DNA from: Spinellus fusiger
Lineage: Eukaryota > Mucoromycota > Mucoromycetes > Mucorales > Phycomycetaceae
Direction: 5' to 3'
Assembly (NCBI GenBank): GCA_025094145.1
Contig: JALLLS010000006.1
Span: 124,001 to 188,000 of the forward strand
Length of the DNA stretch: 64,000 nt
The position numbers were made by a program, and so were the translations under genes. How positions within the stretch are numbered: the stretch's first letter is position 1; each line of letters opens with the position of its first letter. Positions 35,520 through 50,511 of this stretch are shown here, piece after piece. The notes beneath the pieces are model-generated. The model searched no databases and had not been told where the DNA came from. It saw only the letters and a list, made by a program, of their open reading frames with translations.

Positions 35520-35963
35520 ATGTCAAAAAAGCAACAAGCAGCTGAGGTGGTTGTTCGCCTGCTCGTTAGTGCTGGAAAGGCTTCTCCATCACCACCTGTG
35601 GGACCTGCTTTGGGTGCTCGTGGTGTAAAGGCCATGGACTTTTGTAAACAATTCAACGACAAAACCAAGCACATTGTACCAGAGACGCCTATACCTACAA
35701 TGATCACGATCAAGCCTGACCGCACCTTCACATTTGTCACAAAGTCTCCTCCCACCACATTCCTACTCAAACGTGCAGCAGGCATCACCAAAGGCGCATC
35801 GTCACCGGGCACTGAGGTTGCAGGCAAAGTCACCTTGAAGCATATCTACGAAATCGCCAAACTCAAGCAGGAAGATGCCAACCTGAAGCATTTGTCCCTT
35901 GAGAGTATTTGCGGCAGTATTATTGGTGTAGCCAAGAGTGTTGGTATTGAAGTGGTCCATTAA
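35520..35963 (+). CDS. Mitochondrial large-subunit ribosomal protein uL11m
   Basis: Component of the L11 stalk of the mitochondrial ribosome, at the site where translation factors bind. A 147-residue, single-exon frame shows the full family pattern: VVRLLVSAGKASPSPPVGPALG, GVKAMDFCKQFN, PTMITIKPDRTFTF, SPPTTFLLKRAAG, KVTLKHIYEIAKLKQED and the SLESICGSIIGVAKSVGI end. The start at 35520 (MSKKQQAAEVVVRLLV) matches the short N-terminus of fungal L11m. The same frame remains open upstream to 35346, but that part looks unrelated and is not needed. Confidence 0.96.
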   Translation: MSKKQQAAEVVVRLLVSAGKASPSPPVGPALGARGVKAMDFCKQFNDKTKHIVPETPIPTMITIKPDRTFTFVTKSPPTTFLLKRAAGITKGASSPGTEVAGKVTLKHIYEIAKLKQEDANLKHLSLESICGSIIGVAKSVGIEVVH

Positions 35964-36495
35964 TAAACCACATTAGAATGCAATTTGGCCATGTTTCCTG
36001 TGCTTAGACTAGATACACTTTCGTATTGTTTCCCCTTGGCTTAGGACTGATCACAGAAGGTGTGACTTGTACCAATATAAAAGTATCCCTGCCATACTGA
36101 TTCTCACTCAGGTGAAACACACTCAAACAAAATATCCGACACCTGCCCATGCTGTGATCTATTTGCAGCTATTGTACTGGGATCTATTTGCAGCTGTGGT
36201 GGGTGAGTGGTTGTACGAAGCCAACAGAAACAAATCAAAGCGACAAAAAGGCAAGAAAAACAGTTATCAAAAGAGAGAGAGAGAAAAACAAACAATTCCT
36301 TCCATATATGGTCATTTTATTATTCTTGTCACAAGACACTAGTCTATTCTTTGAGAAATGTTTATTATCGTTGCCTTATCCAAGAACAATAAGCTCACCA
36401 CTCTGAGAAAAAGAAAAAGAAAAGAGAAAAAAAAGGGGGGGAGGGCGAAAAGGTAGGGTAAAAGACAGTCCTAAGGGAAAGGGCCACTCTTTATA
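35964..36495. other. Intergenic after uL11m
   Basis: No gene recognised. It includes a GA-rich tract near 36275-36290 and an A/G-rich tract near 36405-36460, and ends at the TA that flanks the next inverted-repeat element. Confidence 0.5.
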
Positions 36496-37407
36496 CATAC
36501 CAGGAGATTTTTCTGCTCTTTAAATGTATAGAAATATCTTCTTATTACAGAATACTTATTATTTCTTTCTATGGAACTGTGTTTTAAAACCAAAGGGTTT
36601 CGGGCATTAAATGTGGATTTTCTTTTTGTAGAACATCTTACTATCAGATTGTATTATTTACAAACTATAGTGTTGATGAATAAGGTTGTTTATTATAATA
36701 GTATAGCTACTGCCCACGTTTATTCCTTGTAGAAATAGAATATACAACCTAGAAAACATTGACAGTATAGAAGACTACTTGGGATTGACTTGAGAAGAGT
36801 CTTTCATTGCCTAATAACAGTACAACAAATGATTTGCACAGTAAAATAAGCTGTAGCCTAGATGAAGACACAGTTTACCCTTTCTTTTATTTTTATTTAT
36901 ATATATATATCTTTAGCCTAAAGGACAGTATTAGAAACAGTCCACTGTTCCCATTAAGCACTACAGCTGAGATCAGTTACAATGAGATAGCTGCTAAAGA
37001 AGTTATAGATATTCATTGACTGGATATCTATATTGTTATTCATTTAAATATATTGGGTTCTATAGTATGGAAAATAAACACAGGAGATAATTCTATAGGT
37101 TTTGTAATAAATACACTACAAACATTGCCATGTTGAAAATACTATGTGCTTAAGAATAACATATTATGCTAAGAGAAGAAGAATGTCTGAGTTGTTACTC
37201 CATCTCTAATTCTTCCTTTTATAGTCAATTTTATTACGCTCAATTGCAAAGTCAATAATTATTGCTAAAATAATCAAAAAAGGATTTGAAATAAACTATT
37301 TAGACTATATGAAAAGGTCTTTTCAAACACATTAGCCAACCAGAACAGCATTGATATTTGATAGTCCGTTTTTCTTTTTAAATATATTCCAAAGATCTTT
37401 AGGTGCG
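36496..37407. mobile_element. TA-flanked inverted-repeat element, copy D (inverted orientation, about 0.9 kb)
   Basis: Reverse complement of the copy A family. Its left end is CATACCAGGAGATTTTTCTG and its right end CCAAAGATCTTTAGGTGCG, with TA at 36494-36495 and 37408-37409. Internal blocks, such as the one around CACTTGGGCAGTAGCTA read from the other strand near 36705, match copy A. It is about 0.37 kb shorter, so internal deletions have occurred. No coding capacity. Confidence 0.82.
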
Positions 37408-37409
37408 TA

Positions 37410-38089
37410 AAGTTGTAAAACTATTAATTCACTCATAAACACTACTACAGCTTGCGTGTGTATAGCAGATAAGAAAACAATGAATATTTAAATATAGATG
37501 CTGAGTGTATTAGTAGTATAGGATTATAATTTAGAAATAAGCTTAGGGTTTTTGTCTACCAACTCATGCAGAAAAGAAGTGGCCAAAGTGGTGAGGAAAT
37601 TAAAGCTTCTATTAATAAGGATATCTTTAGGCCTTGGAGACATCTGACATTGACTCTTACTTTCAGTCATTGGATAAAAATACCCGCAAATATTCTGGAC
37701 AACTCATCAATAGGTCCACTTCCTTAGTGTGTACGATGTGAACTACTTTTATTTATAAAGTAGTGAGATGTCAACATTAAAAAGAGATAGGCTTTCATTG
37801 ACTCTAGAACAGAGACCAAGCAACAGTGTTGAATTCTTGACACCTTAAACGTTAAGACGGTTCTCTTGCTGTCCAACAAGATTCTGTAGACAGGCATTAA
37901 GACATGAACACTCTTTACCTTTTGATGCTCCTAAATCAAACAAACAAACAAAGGGCTTCCTCTTTATTTATTATAGAAATATAGCCATGATAAAGGTAAA
38001 ATAATAAATGATTGTATATGAACCATTATTCTATCTCATTGAACTGTTGACATTTGTCCCATTGTTTTTACAATACTCCAAATCTAACT
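37410..38089. other. Sequence between inverted-repeat elements, unassigned
   Basis: No gene recognised. The region may be the decayed body of the element whose right end is seen at 38090-38139, but I found no internal block shared with copies A or B. Confidence 0.35.
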
Positions 38090-38139
38090 TTCAGTCGTCT
38101 AATATATTTCCTTATATATCCCAAAAATCTCCTAGTGTG
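38090..38139. mobile_element. Solo terminal repeat of the inverted-repeat element (copy E)
   Basis: ATATATCCCAAAAATCTCCT then AGTGTG and TA (38140-38141) matches the right-facing end of copies A to D. No matching opposite end was found to its left. It faces the left end of copy B, only about 41 bp away. Confidence 0.75.
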
Positions 38140-38182
38140 TAGAAAAAAATACATGTTATTGAAACCCCGTCAACTCACTCTA

Positions 38183-39417
38183 CACACCCAAAGATTTTTG
38201 GGATATATAAAGAAATATACTAAGAATAAAACCGCAACATTCTTATGATTGGCCAATGTGTTTTAAAATGCTTTTTCGCTATCTAAATGGGCTATTTCAA
38301 ACTCTACCTGCCTGTTTAAGCAATAGCTACTGACTTGGTAATTTAAAAGTATAGAATTGGCTGTAAAGACAAGAAATAGATCCAGAATCACCCCAAAATT
38401 ACAACTCAGTTGTTGGTATTCTTCTCTTAACATAATGTGTTATCCATAAGCCCACAGTATTTGCAGAATAGCACTGCTTAAGAAAGAGGTTTATTATAAG
38501 ACACACACGGAATTAACTCTAGTGGTCATTGTCCATAAAATAGAACCAAATACAACTATATTAAAAACTGTATAGCCATCCATTGACTCAATATTCATAA
38601 TCACTTTAACAACTATGTTATTGTAACTGGTATTAACAGTGGTGCTTAATGATTACAAAGTATTGTTTCTAATACTGGGCTTTAGGTCCAAGGCAAATGG
38701 AGTGTGAATTGTTTGACTTGTGAATTTTATGAGTAGAGGCTATAGTGTAGTAGATTACCAGAATAATAGATGAAACATTATTATTTGTTTTGATACTCAC
38801 CTCCTCTTGTTATTTCCCACACTGCACATACAACTTCACCCAAATACTGTTCAAAATAAGCATATCTGAGCAAGGTAATATACTATTATTAACAAAGAGA
38901 AACAATAGAAAGAGGTGATAGACACTACTAAAGACTATTCTAGTGATAAAAAGGTAATCAGTGTCATCATCTGGGCTTGTGCTCATTGTATTCCACAAGA
39001 CACTCATTGTATTATTATTAGGCAAATAAAGACTCCTTTCAAGTCAGTCTTAATTGGTCTTCTATACTGTCTAGGGTCTCTAGGGTATACTCCTGAGCAT
39101 AGTTATCTATCTCCTAATAACAAAGCACAAGGCTTTTAGGGTATGGGTTCTATTGCTATGAAGGGAATGTACTTGGGCAGTAGCTATAGTCATACTATAG
39201 TATTAGCTACATTATTATAATAAACAATTTCATTCATAAACAATATATTTTACTGATAATATAATTTGATAGTGAGGTATCCACAAAAGAAAATAATAAT
39301 TTAGATACTTGCAAACCTTTTGATTTTAAACATAGATACATAAAAGGGAATTTTATTATTGTCACGTAAAAGGAAGGAGATATCACCGCTTAAAAGCCAG
39401 AAAAATCTTTGGGTGTG
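38183..39417. mobile_element. TA-flanked inverted-repeat element, copy B (about 1.24 kb)
   Basis: Left end CACACCCAAAGATTTTTGGG and right end AAAAATCTTTGGGTGTG with TA at 38181-38182 and 39418-39419. The body aligns with copy A nearly throughout, for example the CTAAATGGGCTATTTCAAAC block and the AAAAGGAAGGAGATATCACC block before the right end. No coding capacity. Its right end lies under 200 bp from the start of the next gene. Confidence 0.88.
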
Positions 39418-39439
39418 TATTCGTCCTGTCTTTTATTTC

Positions 39440-39560
39440 ACATTTTCTCTCTCTCTTCTTTTTTTTTTTTTTTTTTTTCCCTTTTCGTCGTTTAAGCAGC
39501 AGAAACGATACTTGTTGCTCCTCCCCCTTTCTACAAAACAACTTTTTTTTTCTTCCACTT
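39440..39560 (+). promoter_or_regulatory. Pyrimidine-rich tract upstream of the coiled-coil gene
   Basis: A long CT/T run including about 20 consecutive T residues, then further CT-rich sequence, between element copy B and the ATG at 39609. Such tracts are common in fungal promoters of active genes. No clear TATA box is visible. Confidence 0.4.
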
Positions 39561-39608
39561 TTTTCATTCTCTTATTTTTCACACTCAGTCATTACGCGCA
39601 CCTTGCTC

Positions 39609-40796
39609 ATGTCATCTGAACTACAGCTAACACACTCTCTATCTGAAGATGATGCCTTGGCTGCCAGTCAGTCACTGGAAGAGGAGTTACTCGGACAAGG
39701 CTATCTTATGGAAGCACCCATGGGATCATCTCTTGCAGCAGAATTGGAATCTGCTGCGTTTCCTTCTCATAACAGCATTCTATCCACACTTGCCATGGGA
39801 CCTCCACTGTCCACGTCCATGCGAGGCTCATTGGACACTTCATTCAGTACACAGAGCCACTATGACACCCAGAAAAAAATAGAGGACTTCTCTACGGAAC
39901 ACCCCACCATAAACCTCAAGAGAGGAACACATGAGGATGCCATGTTTGATGCTACCAGTCCCTCTCTCTCTCCATTACAGTGGAACAGTTCTATTGTTGC
40001 GTATGGCCGGAGTCGACGAAGTTCCTTTTCTTCTACTTGGTCTTCACTGGATCAGGAAGACGACGATCCCTTTGAAGCACTAAAGAAGCAGCTGGAAGAG
40101 CTCAACTCAGCTGTATGGGAGACAAAGACGCTTCATAAGCGACTTCTCAACACACTCCTGGCAGATGAAATGCTACAGACTAAAAAGCCATATGGCTCTC
40201 ATGGTAAGCCCACTGTCAGCGATAGTTTTGCCCCTCCACTGGAGCTAGTGATTGCCTCTGTGGTGAACTTGATTGACCGCAAGTCGCGCGACCGTGAGCG
40301 ACAGGCAAGTTACCTAAAGACAGTGGATGGTGCGCTGAGGAAAGAAGGAGCCAGCATGGACTTGGAAACCATTAAAGAGCTCGAGTCTTTGGTGGGGTTA
40401 TTAAAAACAACACTGTACGATCAGCAATATTCGTATGAGAATCCCCTGCCAGCAATACGCAAACTGAACCATGAAACATCTTCCATGACAGACACATTAG
40501 AAGAGCTCAAGGAGCTTATGTATGTGAATAAGCACCAGGTCCAGGAACTCAATTCTCGGCTACGTTCGATTGCCAAGACAGTGCATGAGATCCGAAAAGA
40601 CATTCGACGAATTAACAAGTTCCTGGAAGAAAAGGACGATGATGATGCGGTGGTTTTGGAGAAGGGTGAAGTCCAAGCACGTGTGAAGGATATCATGTGG
40701 GGATTGGATGATCTGGATAAAGATAGCACCAAGAAGCTGAGGCAAATGCAGCTGTTTTGGGAGAGCCAAGATGGTCTTACAGCAAGTGCTTCTTAA
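39609..40796 (+). CDS. Unknown coiled-coil protein
   Basis: A single-exon frame of 395 residues, start at the first ATG (39609, MSSELQLTHSLSEDD). I do not recognise the family. Residues 1-160 are Ser-rich and acidic with low-complexity parts (SLAAELESAAFPSH, SRRSSFSSTWSSL). From about residue 155 the protein is helical with heptad-like patterns: DPFEALKKQLEELNSAVWETKTLHKRLL, then ETIKELESLVGLLKTTL, DTLEELKELMYVNKHQVQEL and RSIAKTVHEIRKDIRRINKFLEEKDDDD. No signal peptide or membrane segment. Base composition is GC-richer than its flanks and typical of the real genes here. The helical half suggests a cytoskeletal, kinetochore or complex-scaffold role, which is inference only. Confidence 0.8.
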   Translation: MSSELQLTHSLSEDDALAASQSLEEELLGQGYLMEAPMGSSLAAELESAAFPSHNSILSTLAMGPPLSTSMRGSLDTSFSTQSHYDTQKKIEDFSTEHPTINLKRGTHEDAMFDATSPSLSPLQWNSSIVAYGRSRRSSFSSTWSSLDQEDDDPFEALKKQLEELNSAVWETKTLHKRLLNTLLADEMLQTKKPYGSHGKPTVSDSFAPPLELVIASVVNLIDRKSRDRERQASYLKTVDGALRKEGASMDLETIKELESLVGLLKTTLYDQQYSYENPLPAIRKLNHETSSMTDTLEELKELMYVNKHQVQELNSRLRSIAKTVHEIRKDIRRINKFLEEKDDDDAVVLEKGEVQARVKDIMWGLDDLDKDSTKKLRQMQLFWESQDGLTASAS

Positions 40797-40799
40797 CAA

Positions 40800-41486
40800 G
40801 GCCCAGTTTCTCTCTGTTTCCCTTTTTTTCTTCCCTTTTTTTCTTCTCTTTTTCTCTTTCTTTTTGTATCTTGTTGAGTACTCAAGGGTGTGTTTATACA
40901 TATCTCCTTTATTTACATATCGCTACTACGTTTACCCATAGCACCATGTATCTTTTACGCCTGGTCTTTTTTTCTTCTTCTTCTTTCTATCTGTTAATGT
41001 TTGTTATGTTTCTTGGGCAATAATACCACCACAGAACAGAACAGAACAAAACAGAAAAGAACAGGGAAGAACAGAAAAGAACAGAACAAACAAACAAACA
41101 AACAAACAATCTATTTTCTCTCTATTTCCCTTGATACAGCAACAAGTCTCTTTCTTACCTATTCTACACACAGCATCTCTCCTTCCCAATCGCCAGTCTC
41201 TTTTTCTCTTTTTCTCTTTCTTTCTTTCTCTTTCTTTCTTCTCTTTTCACACTTATAGTTGTGGTATTTATTAAATATAATAGGCCTTGGTATACTCGCT
41301 TTCCTTTCTTATAATGGCCTAATATAACAAGTGTCCATAAAGGAGAGATGAACAAATAGGTAGATAGGCTTTGATTCCTTATACCAATAGATGGCTAGGG
41401 TTGATTCAGTAAGGTGGGGTGGGATGAGAATGGATCGTATAGTGGTCATATCCAAAGGGCCCCCTATTAAGCATGTCTATCTCCAC
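40800..41486. other. Convergent intergenic region with simple repeats
   Basis: Contains pyrimidine-rich tracts (40810-40870, 41190-41250), an ACAGA/ACAAAC repeat (about 41028-41108) and no gene. It separates two convergent genes. Confidence 0.6.
41028..41108. repeat. Imperfect ACAGA / (ACAA)n repeat
   Basis: Several variants of ACAGAACAGAA and AAAGAACAG pass into five CAAA units. Simple-sequence repeat in the 3' region of the coiled-coil gene. Confidence 0.85.
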
Positions 41487-45931
<4,445 letters not shown>

Positions 45932-46049
45932 GATAAAGTCGAATTCCTGATATTTTCAGAAAATAAATAAGAATAGAATTTATAAAAGGGGCAAGAAGAG
46001 AAAGAAAAAGGGTTATGTATATTTTATGTATGTTTTTATAATGTAAGGT

Positions 46050-47090
46050 GACCCGACAAAAGTAATGGAATATTTTCAAATATAGATTTCCTTTTTTAGT
46101 TTCATATTTTATCTTAATAGTGTTATAACTTTATGAATTCATCAGCTAAAGACGTATAACTCTGAATAGATAAAGATAAGAGTGTTTATAATAAATAACA
46201 GCGGTTTTATTGTAAGGTTATGTAGTAACCACTATCAGTTACTGGCATCAATAACAGCCTGGCATTTCCGCCCTATGCTGGTAATGAGGGTGTCTATTGC
46301 CTTTGATATTTTACTTTGTTTTAACATCAGGACAGCACCTAACTTCTCCTTGGTGGAATACACCCTTCCGTCTTTCCTGATAACCTTCTTGAGGTGGGCC
46401 CATGGATGCTCCATTGGATTGAGATTGGGATTTTGAGAGGGTCATTAAGGAAGAGTTTTTATCCTCTTTGCTGCCTTCCATTCACAAGTTTCCTTGCTCG
46501 TATGGGGTCTAGCATTGTCCTCCTGTAGGTAGAAACTGATATTAGGCTTTGGAAGAGAGAGATGCTCAAGATCATGGCAGTAGGCTTCTCCCGAGACATC
46601 AATGTACTTGTTGGAGTTTATTCTACCCTTCACTACGATCCATCTCTCAACACCCACCCTACTTAACTGAATGGATAAAGGCCTATCTCATCAAGGCACT
46701 TCTTCAATATCGGTCTAGTGGGAGTTGCTCACAACTGTTCTTCTTAACCATCTGAGGACCCTGTCGTCCAATTTTCTCCTAAGATCACTCTTGGGAGAGG
46801 GCACCACTGAGACTGTCTTCTTAAAGTGCTCCAGGATATTCTATACAGTGGTAGTAGGCACGTTGAACATACGAGATGCCTCGACCTGAGTAGATCTTAT
46901 GTTCAGCACCTCATGCAAGATGTCTGAAGGAGTCTCAAAGATGGTCCATTTTCCACACATCTCAGAGATCTTGGTGAAGATGTTTATGGTGTTAGATAAG
47001 TCGGATATTATAAGAAAAGAGATGTTATGAAAGAAAGAAAGAATATTGTTTATTATTTTTGGCATTCAATACAGTGTCCAGTGGAAAACA
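46050..47090 (-). pseudogene. Tc1-family transposase, decayed but nearly full length
   Basis: On the minus strand an N-terminal HTH part (QVEASRMFNVPTTTVYRIS, about 46850-46910) is followed by broken sequence, then EDNARPHTSKE (second catalytic Asp, about 46500), NPNLNPMEHPWAHLKKVIRK (catalytic Glu, about 46410) and the C-terminal IGRKCQAVIDAS. The spacing fits DD34E. Stops interrupt the catalytic domain (one just before NPNLNP). Sequence near 46050 (CCCGACAAAAGTAATGGAAT) looks like a Tc1 terminus. Confidence 0.85.
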
Positions 47091-47191
47091 TATAACACTT
47101 TTCATTTTCCGACCTTTATCTTGGTCGAAAATGAATTATTATTTTTTACATATTCCTCATCTCTTCTTTTTTTTCCGCTATAATATCTAAT

Positions 47192-47971
47192 ATGTCCAAC
47201 ACCACTGAACAAACCGCCAAGCCTATTGGAAACAGAAAGAAGAATATAGACGACTTTGCTCGTAGACTCATTGTTCACGAGGCCACCGTTAATGGCACCA
47301 AACAAGTGGATATTGCAGCCAGGTTTAGTGTCAGTAATTCTGTTGTCAGCCTTATCATGAAGAGATACAAGAAAACCTGCTGCTTCAAGGCAGGAAAGGG
47401 CTCTGGGCGCAGGCCTATTCTGACAAAGAGAGACGAGAGGGAGGTCTCTCGTGAGGTGGCAAGGGATTCCTTCCAGAGCATAAAGGAGCTTCACCAGGGA
47501 ATGGCCACCCAGGTGTCCATGACCACCTTCCAAACAATGATGAAGAAGATCAGCCTTTCTTCTTTCAGGGTTGTTAAGAACCCTTCTCTCAGCATTAGAC
47601 ACAAGAAAAGTTGAGATTTGATTAGGTCAAAGTCCACCTCCACTGGATAGATGAAGACTGGAAGACAGTCGTCTAGTCCGATAAGTCAAAGTTCCAGCTA
47701 ATGAGCAATAACAACCGCAGCAGGGTGGTGCGCAGGAAGAAGGAAGGTTTTCTATCAGAGCCCCAACCTGAATCCAATAGAATATCTTTTGGAGGAGCTA
47801 GACAGAACCATTAGAAAGAGGATGACCCCAAGAAGTACTCTTCAAGATTTGGAGGTACTCTTGTTAGAAGAATAGGACAAGATCCCTAAAGAGGTTACCA
47901 ACAACCTCATTAACAGCATGTATTGGAGATGTAGGGCTATCATTGAGGCCAAGCCCTACACCAAATACTAA
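47192..47971 (+). pseudogene. Tc1-family transposase, second lineage, internally deleted
   Basis: The start MSNTTEQTAKPIGNRKK leads into a clear HTH DNA-binding domain (QVDIAARFSVSNSVVSLIMK) and an AT-hook-like GSGRRPILTKRDERE linker, all in an intact 140-residue frame to 47614. Beyond it stops appear; HLHWIDEDWKTVV and SDKSKFQL mark the first catalytic region, then a jump (near 47755) to PNLNPIEYLLEELDRTIRK and a C-terminal CRAIIEAKPYTKY. The part with the second catalytic Asp is gone. It lies head-to-head with the minus-strand copy 100 bp to its left, but its N-terminus differs, so it is a different family. Confidence 0.85.
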
Positions 47972-48331
47972 GGGTTTCCACCCAATAAACCTGTATTTAT
48001 TATCCTGTTGACCTTTTTTATACTCTATCCAATTCTGAAGTCTCTACTGTGTGTGATTAATGTGTGTATTTTTTTATGACAAGTAACAAGTATTTCCCCA
48101 TACAAGAATTCTATCAGAAAATGAAAAATAATAATACTTTGAACTTTAGATATAAAAAAAAGTTATGTTTGATAGAATTGTGTAGTATGACGCATTTTTT
48201 ATTGAATATTTTAGTTGTAAGCACTCAGGTCTAGAAGAAAGACAGAATATAAGAAAAGGAAATATCTATGAATATTGAATTGTGCTATATTTTAGTGTAT
48301 CAGCAGGATGTCTTTTGATGTATAATGATTA

Positions 48332-48400
48332 CACACCAGGAGATCTTTAGGATATAAAAAGAAAGTCGAAATACAATTGTTTAAGAAATGACATCGATTT
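48332..48400. mobile_element. Solo left terminal repeat of the inverted-repeat element (copy F)
   Basis: TA followed by CACACCAGGAGATCTTTAGG and ATATAAAAAG matches the left end of copies A to C for about 30 bp, then diverges. Its partner end is not evident; the next family end pointing the other way is at 50405. Confidence 0.7.
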
Positions 48401-48558
48401 GAAAAGGTGTGAAAATAAATTAAGATGTATTCATGTTAGTTTTTAAATAAAGATTATGTAGATCTATCTGTAAATATCTGAATCCCGAAGGAAACCACCT
48501 ATGTGGCGATATATAATATGAATACAAATATCTATTCTTTTCTACAAAATGGAGCTGG

Positions 48559-49418
48559 TCAGTGGCGACCATTTAAACACTCTTCTGCAATTGTATAGAT
48601 ATTCTTTGATGCATTCACATCTCTGTTCCAAACAATTCCATAACTTTGGGCAAGCGCAGATACTGTTGAAATTTATGAATACTTCGGTGAGGTTGTTTGT
48701 GTTATAAGTGTGGCAGATCTTGAGAACAACAAAATAAAACAGAGTAACTGTTAGAAGAGCTTTTCATATTGGGTGAGAAGTCAATCATGCTCACCTTTGA
48801 TGTTCGGAACTCATCGACATCAACCACGAGAAGATCTTTACCCTTTTGTCTCTTTTTCAATGATTGATATAAAATTCTTGTCGAACCATTTTCATGACCT
48901 TTAAATTTGATAGTATCTTTTACCTTTATTCCTATGTCATAAGCAACGACTTGCAGATTGGTAGGATCATACTCCAATCTTTCTAGGTGCCAATACCCCT
49001 TTTCAATAATAAAATAATAGTAAAAATAATTAGTTCAAAATGTATCAACGTAATCTATGTGTGTGTTGTATTACCTTTGCACTGGCACCTACTTCCTGCC
49101 TTTGTTCTTTGTTCTTTCCTTTCTACCTCTCGTATTGCGGTCTCTCTTCTTTTTGTGCCTCTCTCTATGTTGCTTTGTTTTCTTTCTTCTATACTTATTG
49201 TATTTTATGCCACCATTTATTAATATATTGACCATTTTTTCATATACAGCAGATAAACACCGTGAATAACCAGGATCCGTATGGCTGTCACCCTTCCTAA
49301 TTTGCTTGGATGTTCTATAAAAACCATAGCTGACTGTTTCTTGTTTTAGACTTGTTTTCTTTTTATATTCCCACATTGGTGCCATTATTATTCCAACCAC
49401 CAGTTTGCCTTCTGTCAC
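48559..49418 (-). pseudogene. Second Fanzor lineage, decayed C-terminal half
   Basis: On the minus strand, 49418-49089 encodes VYEKMVNILINGGIKYNKYR followed by a long Lys/Arg-rich stretch, as seen before RuvC-II in many fungal Fanzor proteins. Then 48977-48790 gives DTIKFKGHENGSTRILYQSL and KDLLVVDVDEFRTSK (RuvC-II Glu). A GTGAGC...TCAAG intron precedes ICHTYNTNNLTEVF. RuvC-III appears as VWNRDVNASKNIYTIAEE (about 48570-48635), but in another frame, so at least one frameshift is present; the zinc-ribbon cysteines are partly lost. RuvC-I was not found with confidence (a DPGYS at about 49270 may be its remnant). The sequence is not close to the 31-34 kb Fanzor, so it represents another subfamily. 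Confidence 0.7.
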
Positions 49419-49494
49419 TCCATACCCTTCTCTTTTCTGTCAATCTCCGTACGAGTAACCAGCCTTACGAGGTCCTGTGTGTCTCTTGTCTTAT

Positions 49495-50405
49495 GTCAAC
49501 AGAATATTTTTGGGATATAAAAGGAAATACATGAACAATGAATTTATATTATTTCTTTGGTTGGCTAATGTGTTTGAAAAGAACCTTTTCACTGCCTGTC
49601 TGTCTTGGCATTGACTATGGACTGTGCAATTAAACACTATAAAGTTGGATAAAAAGAAGTAAACTTGACATTGCAACTCAATCACTGCATTTAATGTTTA
49701 ACATGTGCTATCCTTAAGCCCACAGTATAACACTCAAATACTCGTCAATATGAGCATAGCTGAGCAAGGTATTGTGCCATTATTAACAAAGAGAAACAAT
49801 AGAAGGTGATAGACACCACCAAAGACTATTCTAGTGATAAAAAGGTAATCAGTGTCTTCATCTGGGCTTGAGCTCACTGCAACCTAAGACATTGTACTGA
49901 CTCTTCTTCTAATAGATAATCTATAGCTTATTATTCTCAAGGAAAGTATGAAATACAAGGTAAGCATATTATCTCTCTTGATTGAATTATCACTAATACA
50001 CTCTTCTGTTATTAGATAAGTTAAGACTCTTTCTCAAGTCAGTTTCAGGTGGTCTTCTTCCTTCTATACTAAGGTGTCTAGGCTGTCTAGGGTATACTCC
50101 TGAGCATGGTTTTCTATCTCCCAAGAACAAAGTATAAGGCTTTTAGGGTTTAAACTCTATTGCTATGAAGGAATACTCCTAGAACAGCAGTAGCTATATT
50201 ATTATAATAAACAATTTTATCCATAAACAATATATTCTATTGATAATACAATTTGATATTGAGGTACACTACAAAAGGAAATAATAATTTAGATACTTGC
50301 AAACCTTTTGATTTTAAACATAGATACATAAAAGGGAATTTTATTATTGTCACGTAAAAGGAAGGATGTATCACCGCTTAAAGGCCAGAAAAATATCCTG
50401 GTGTG
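49495..50405. mobile_element. TA-flanked inverted-repeat element, copy C (about 0.91 kb, damaged left end)
   Basis: The right end AATATCCTGGTGTG is followed by TA (50406-50407) and preceded by the GTAAAAGGAAGGATGTATCACC block shared with copies A and B. The left end near 49495 has lost its outermost bases but keeps ATTTTTGGGATAT. Internal blocks match copy A with deletions and one local rearrangement (about 49890-50030). Confidence 0.82.
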
Positions 50406-50511
50406 TAGAAAATATAGGCATGAAGCTGATGATAAAATAAGGCCTACTTTTTCTTTTTTCTTTTATAAAAGAAAAAAGAAAAGATCAGCTTAAAGTTGTT
50501 GTTACTGGATA

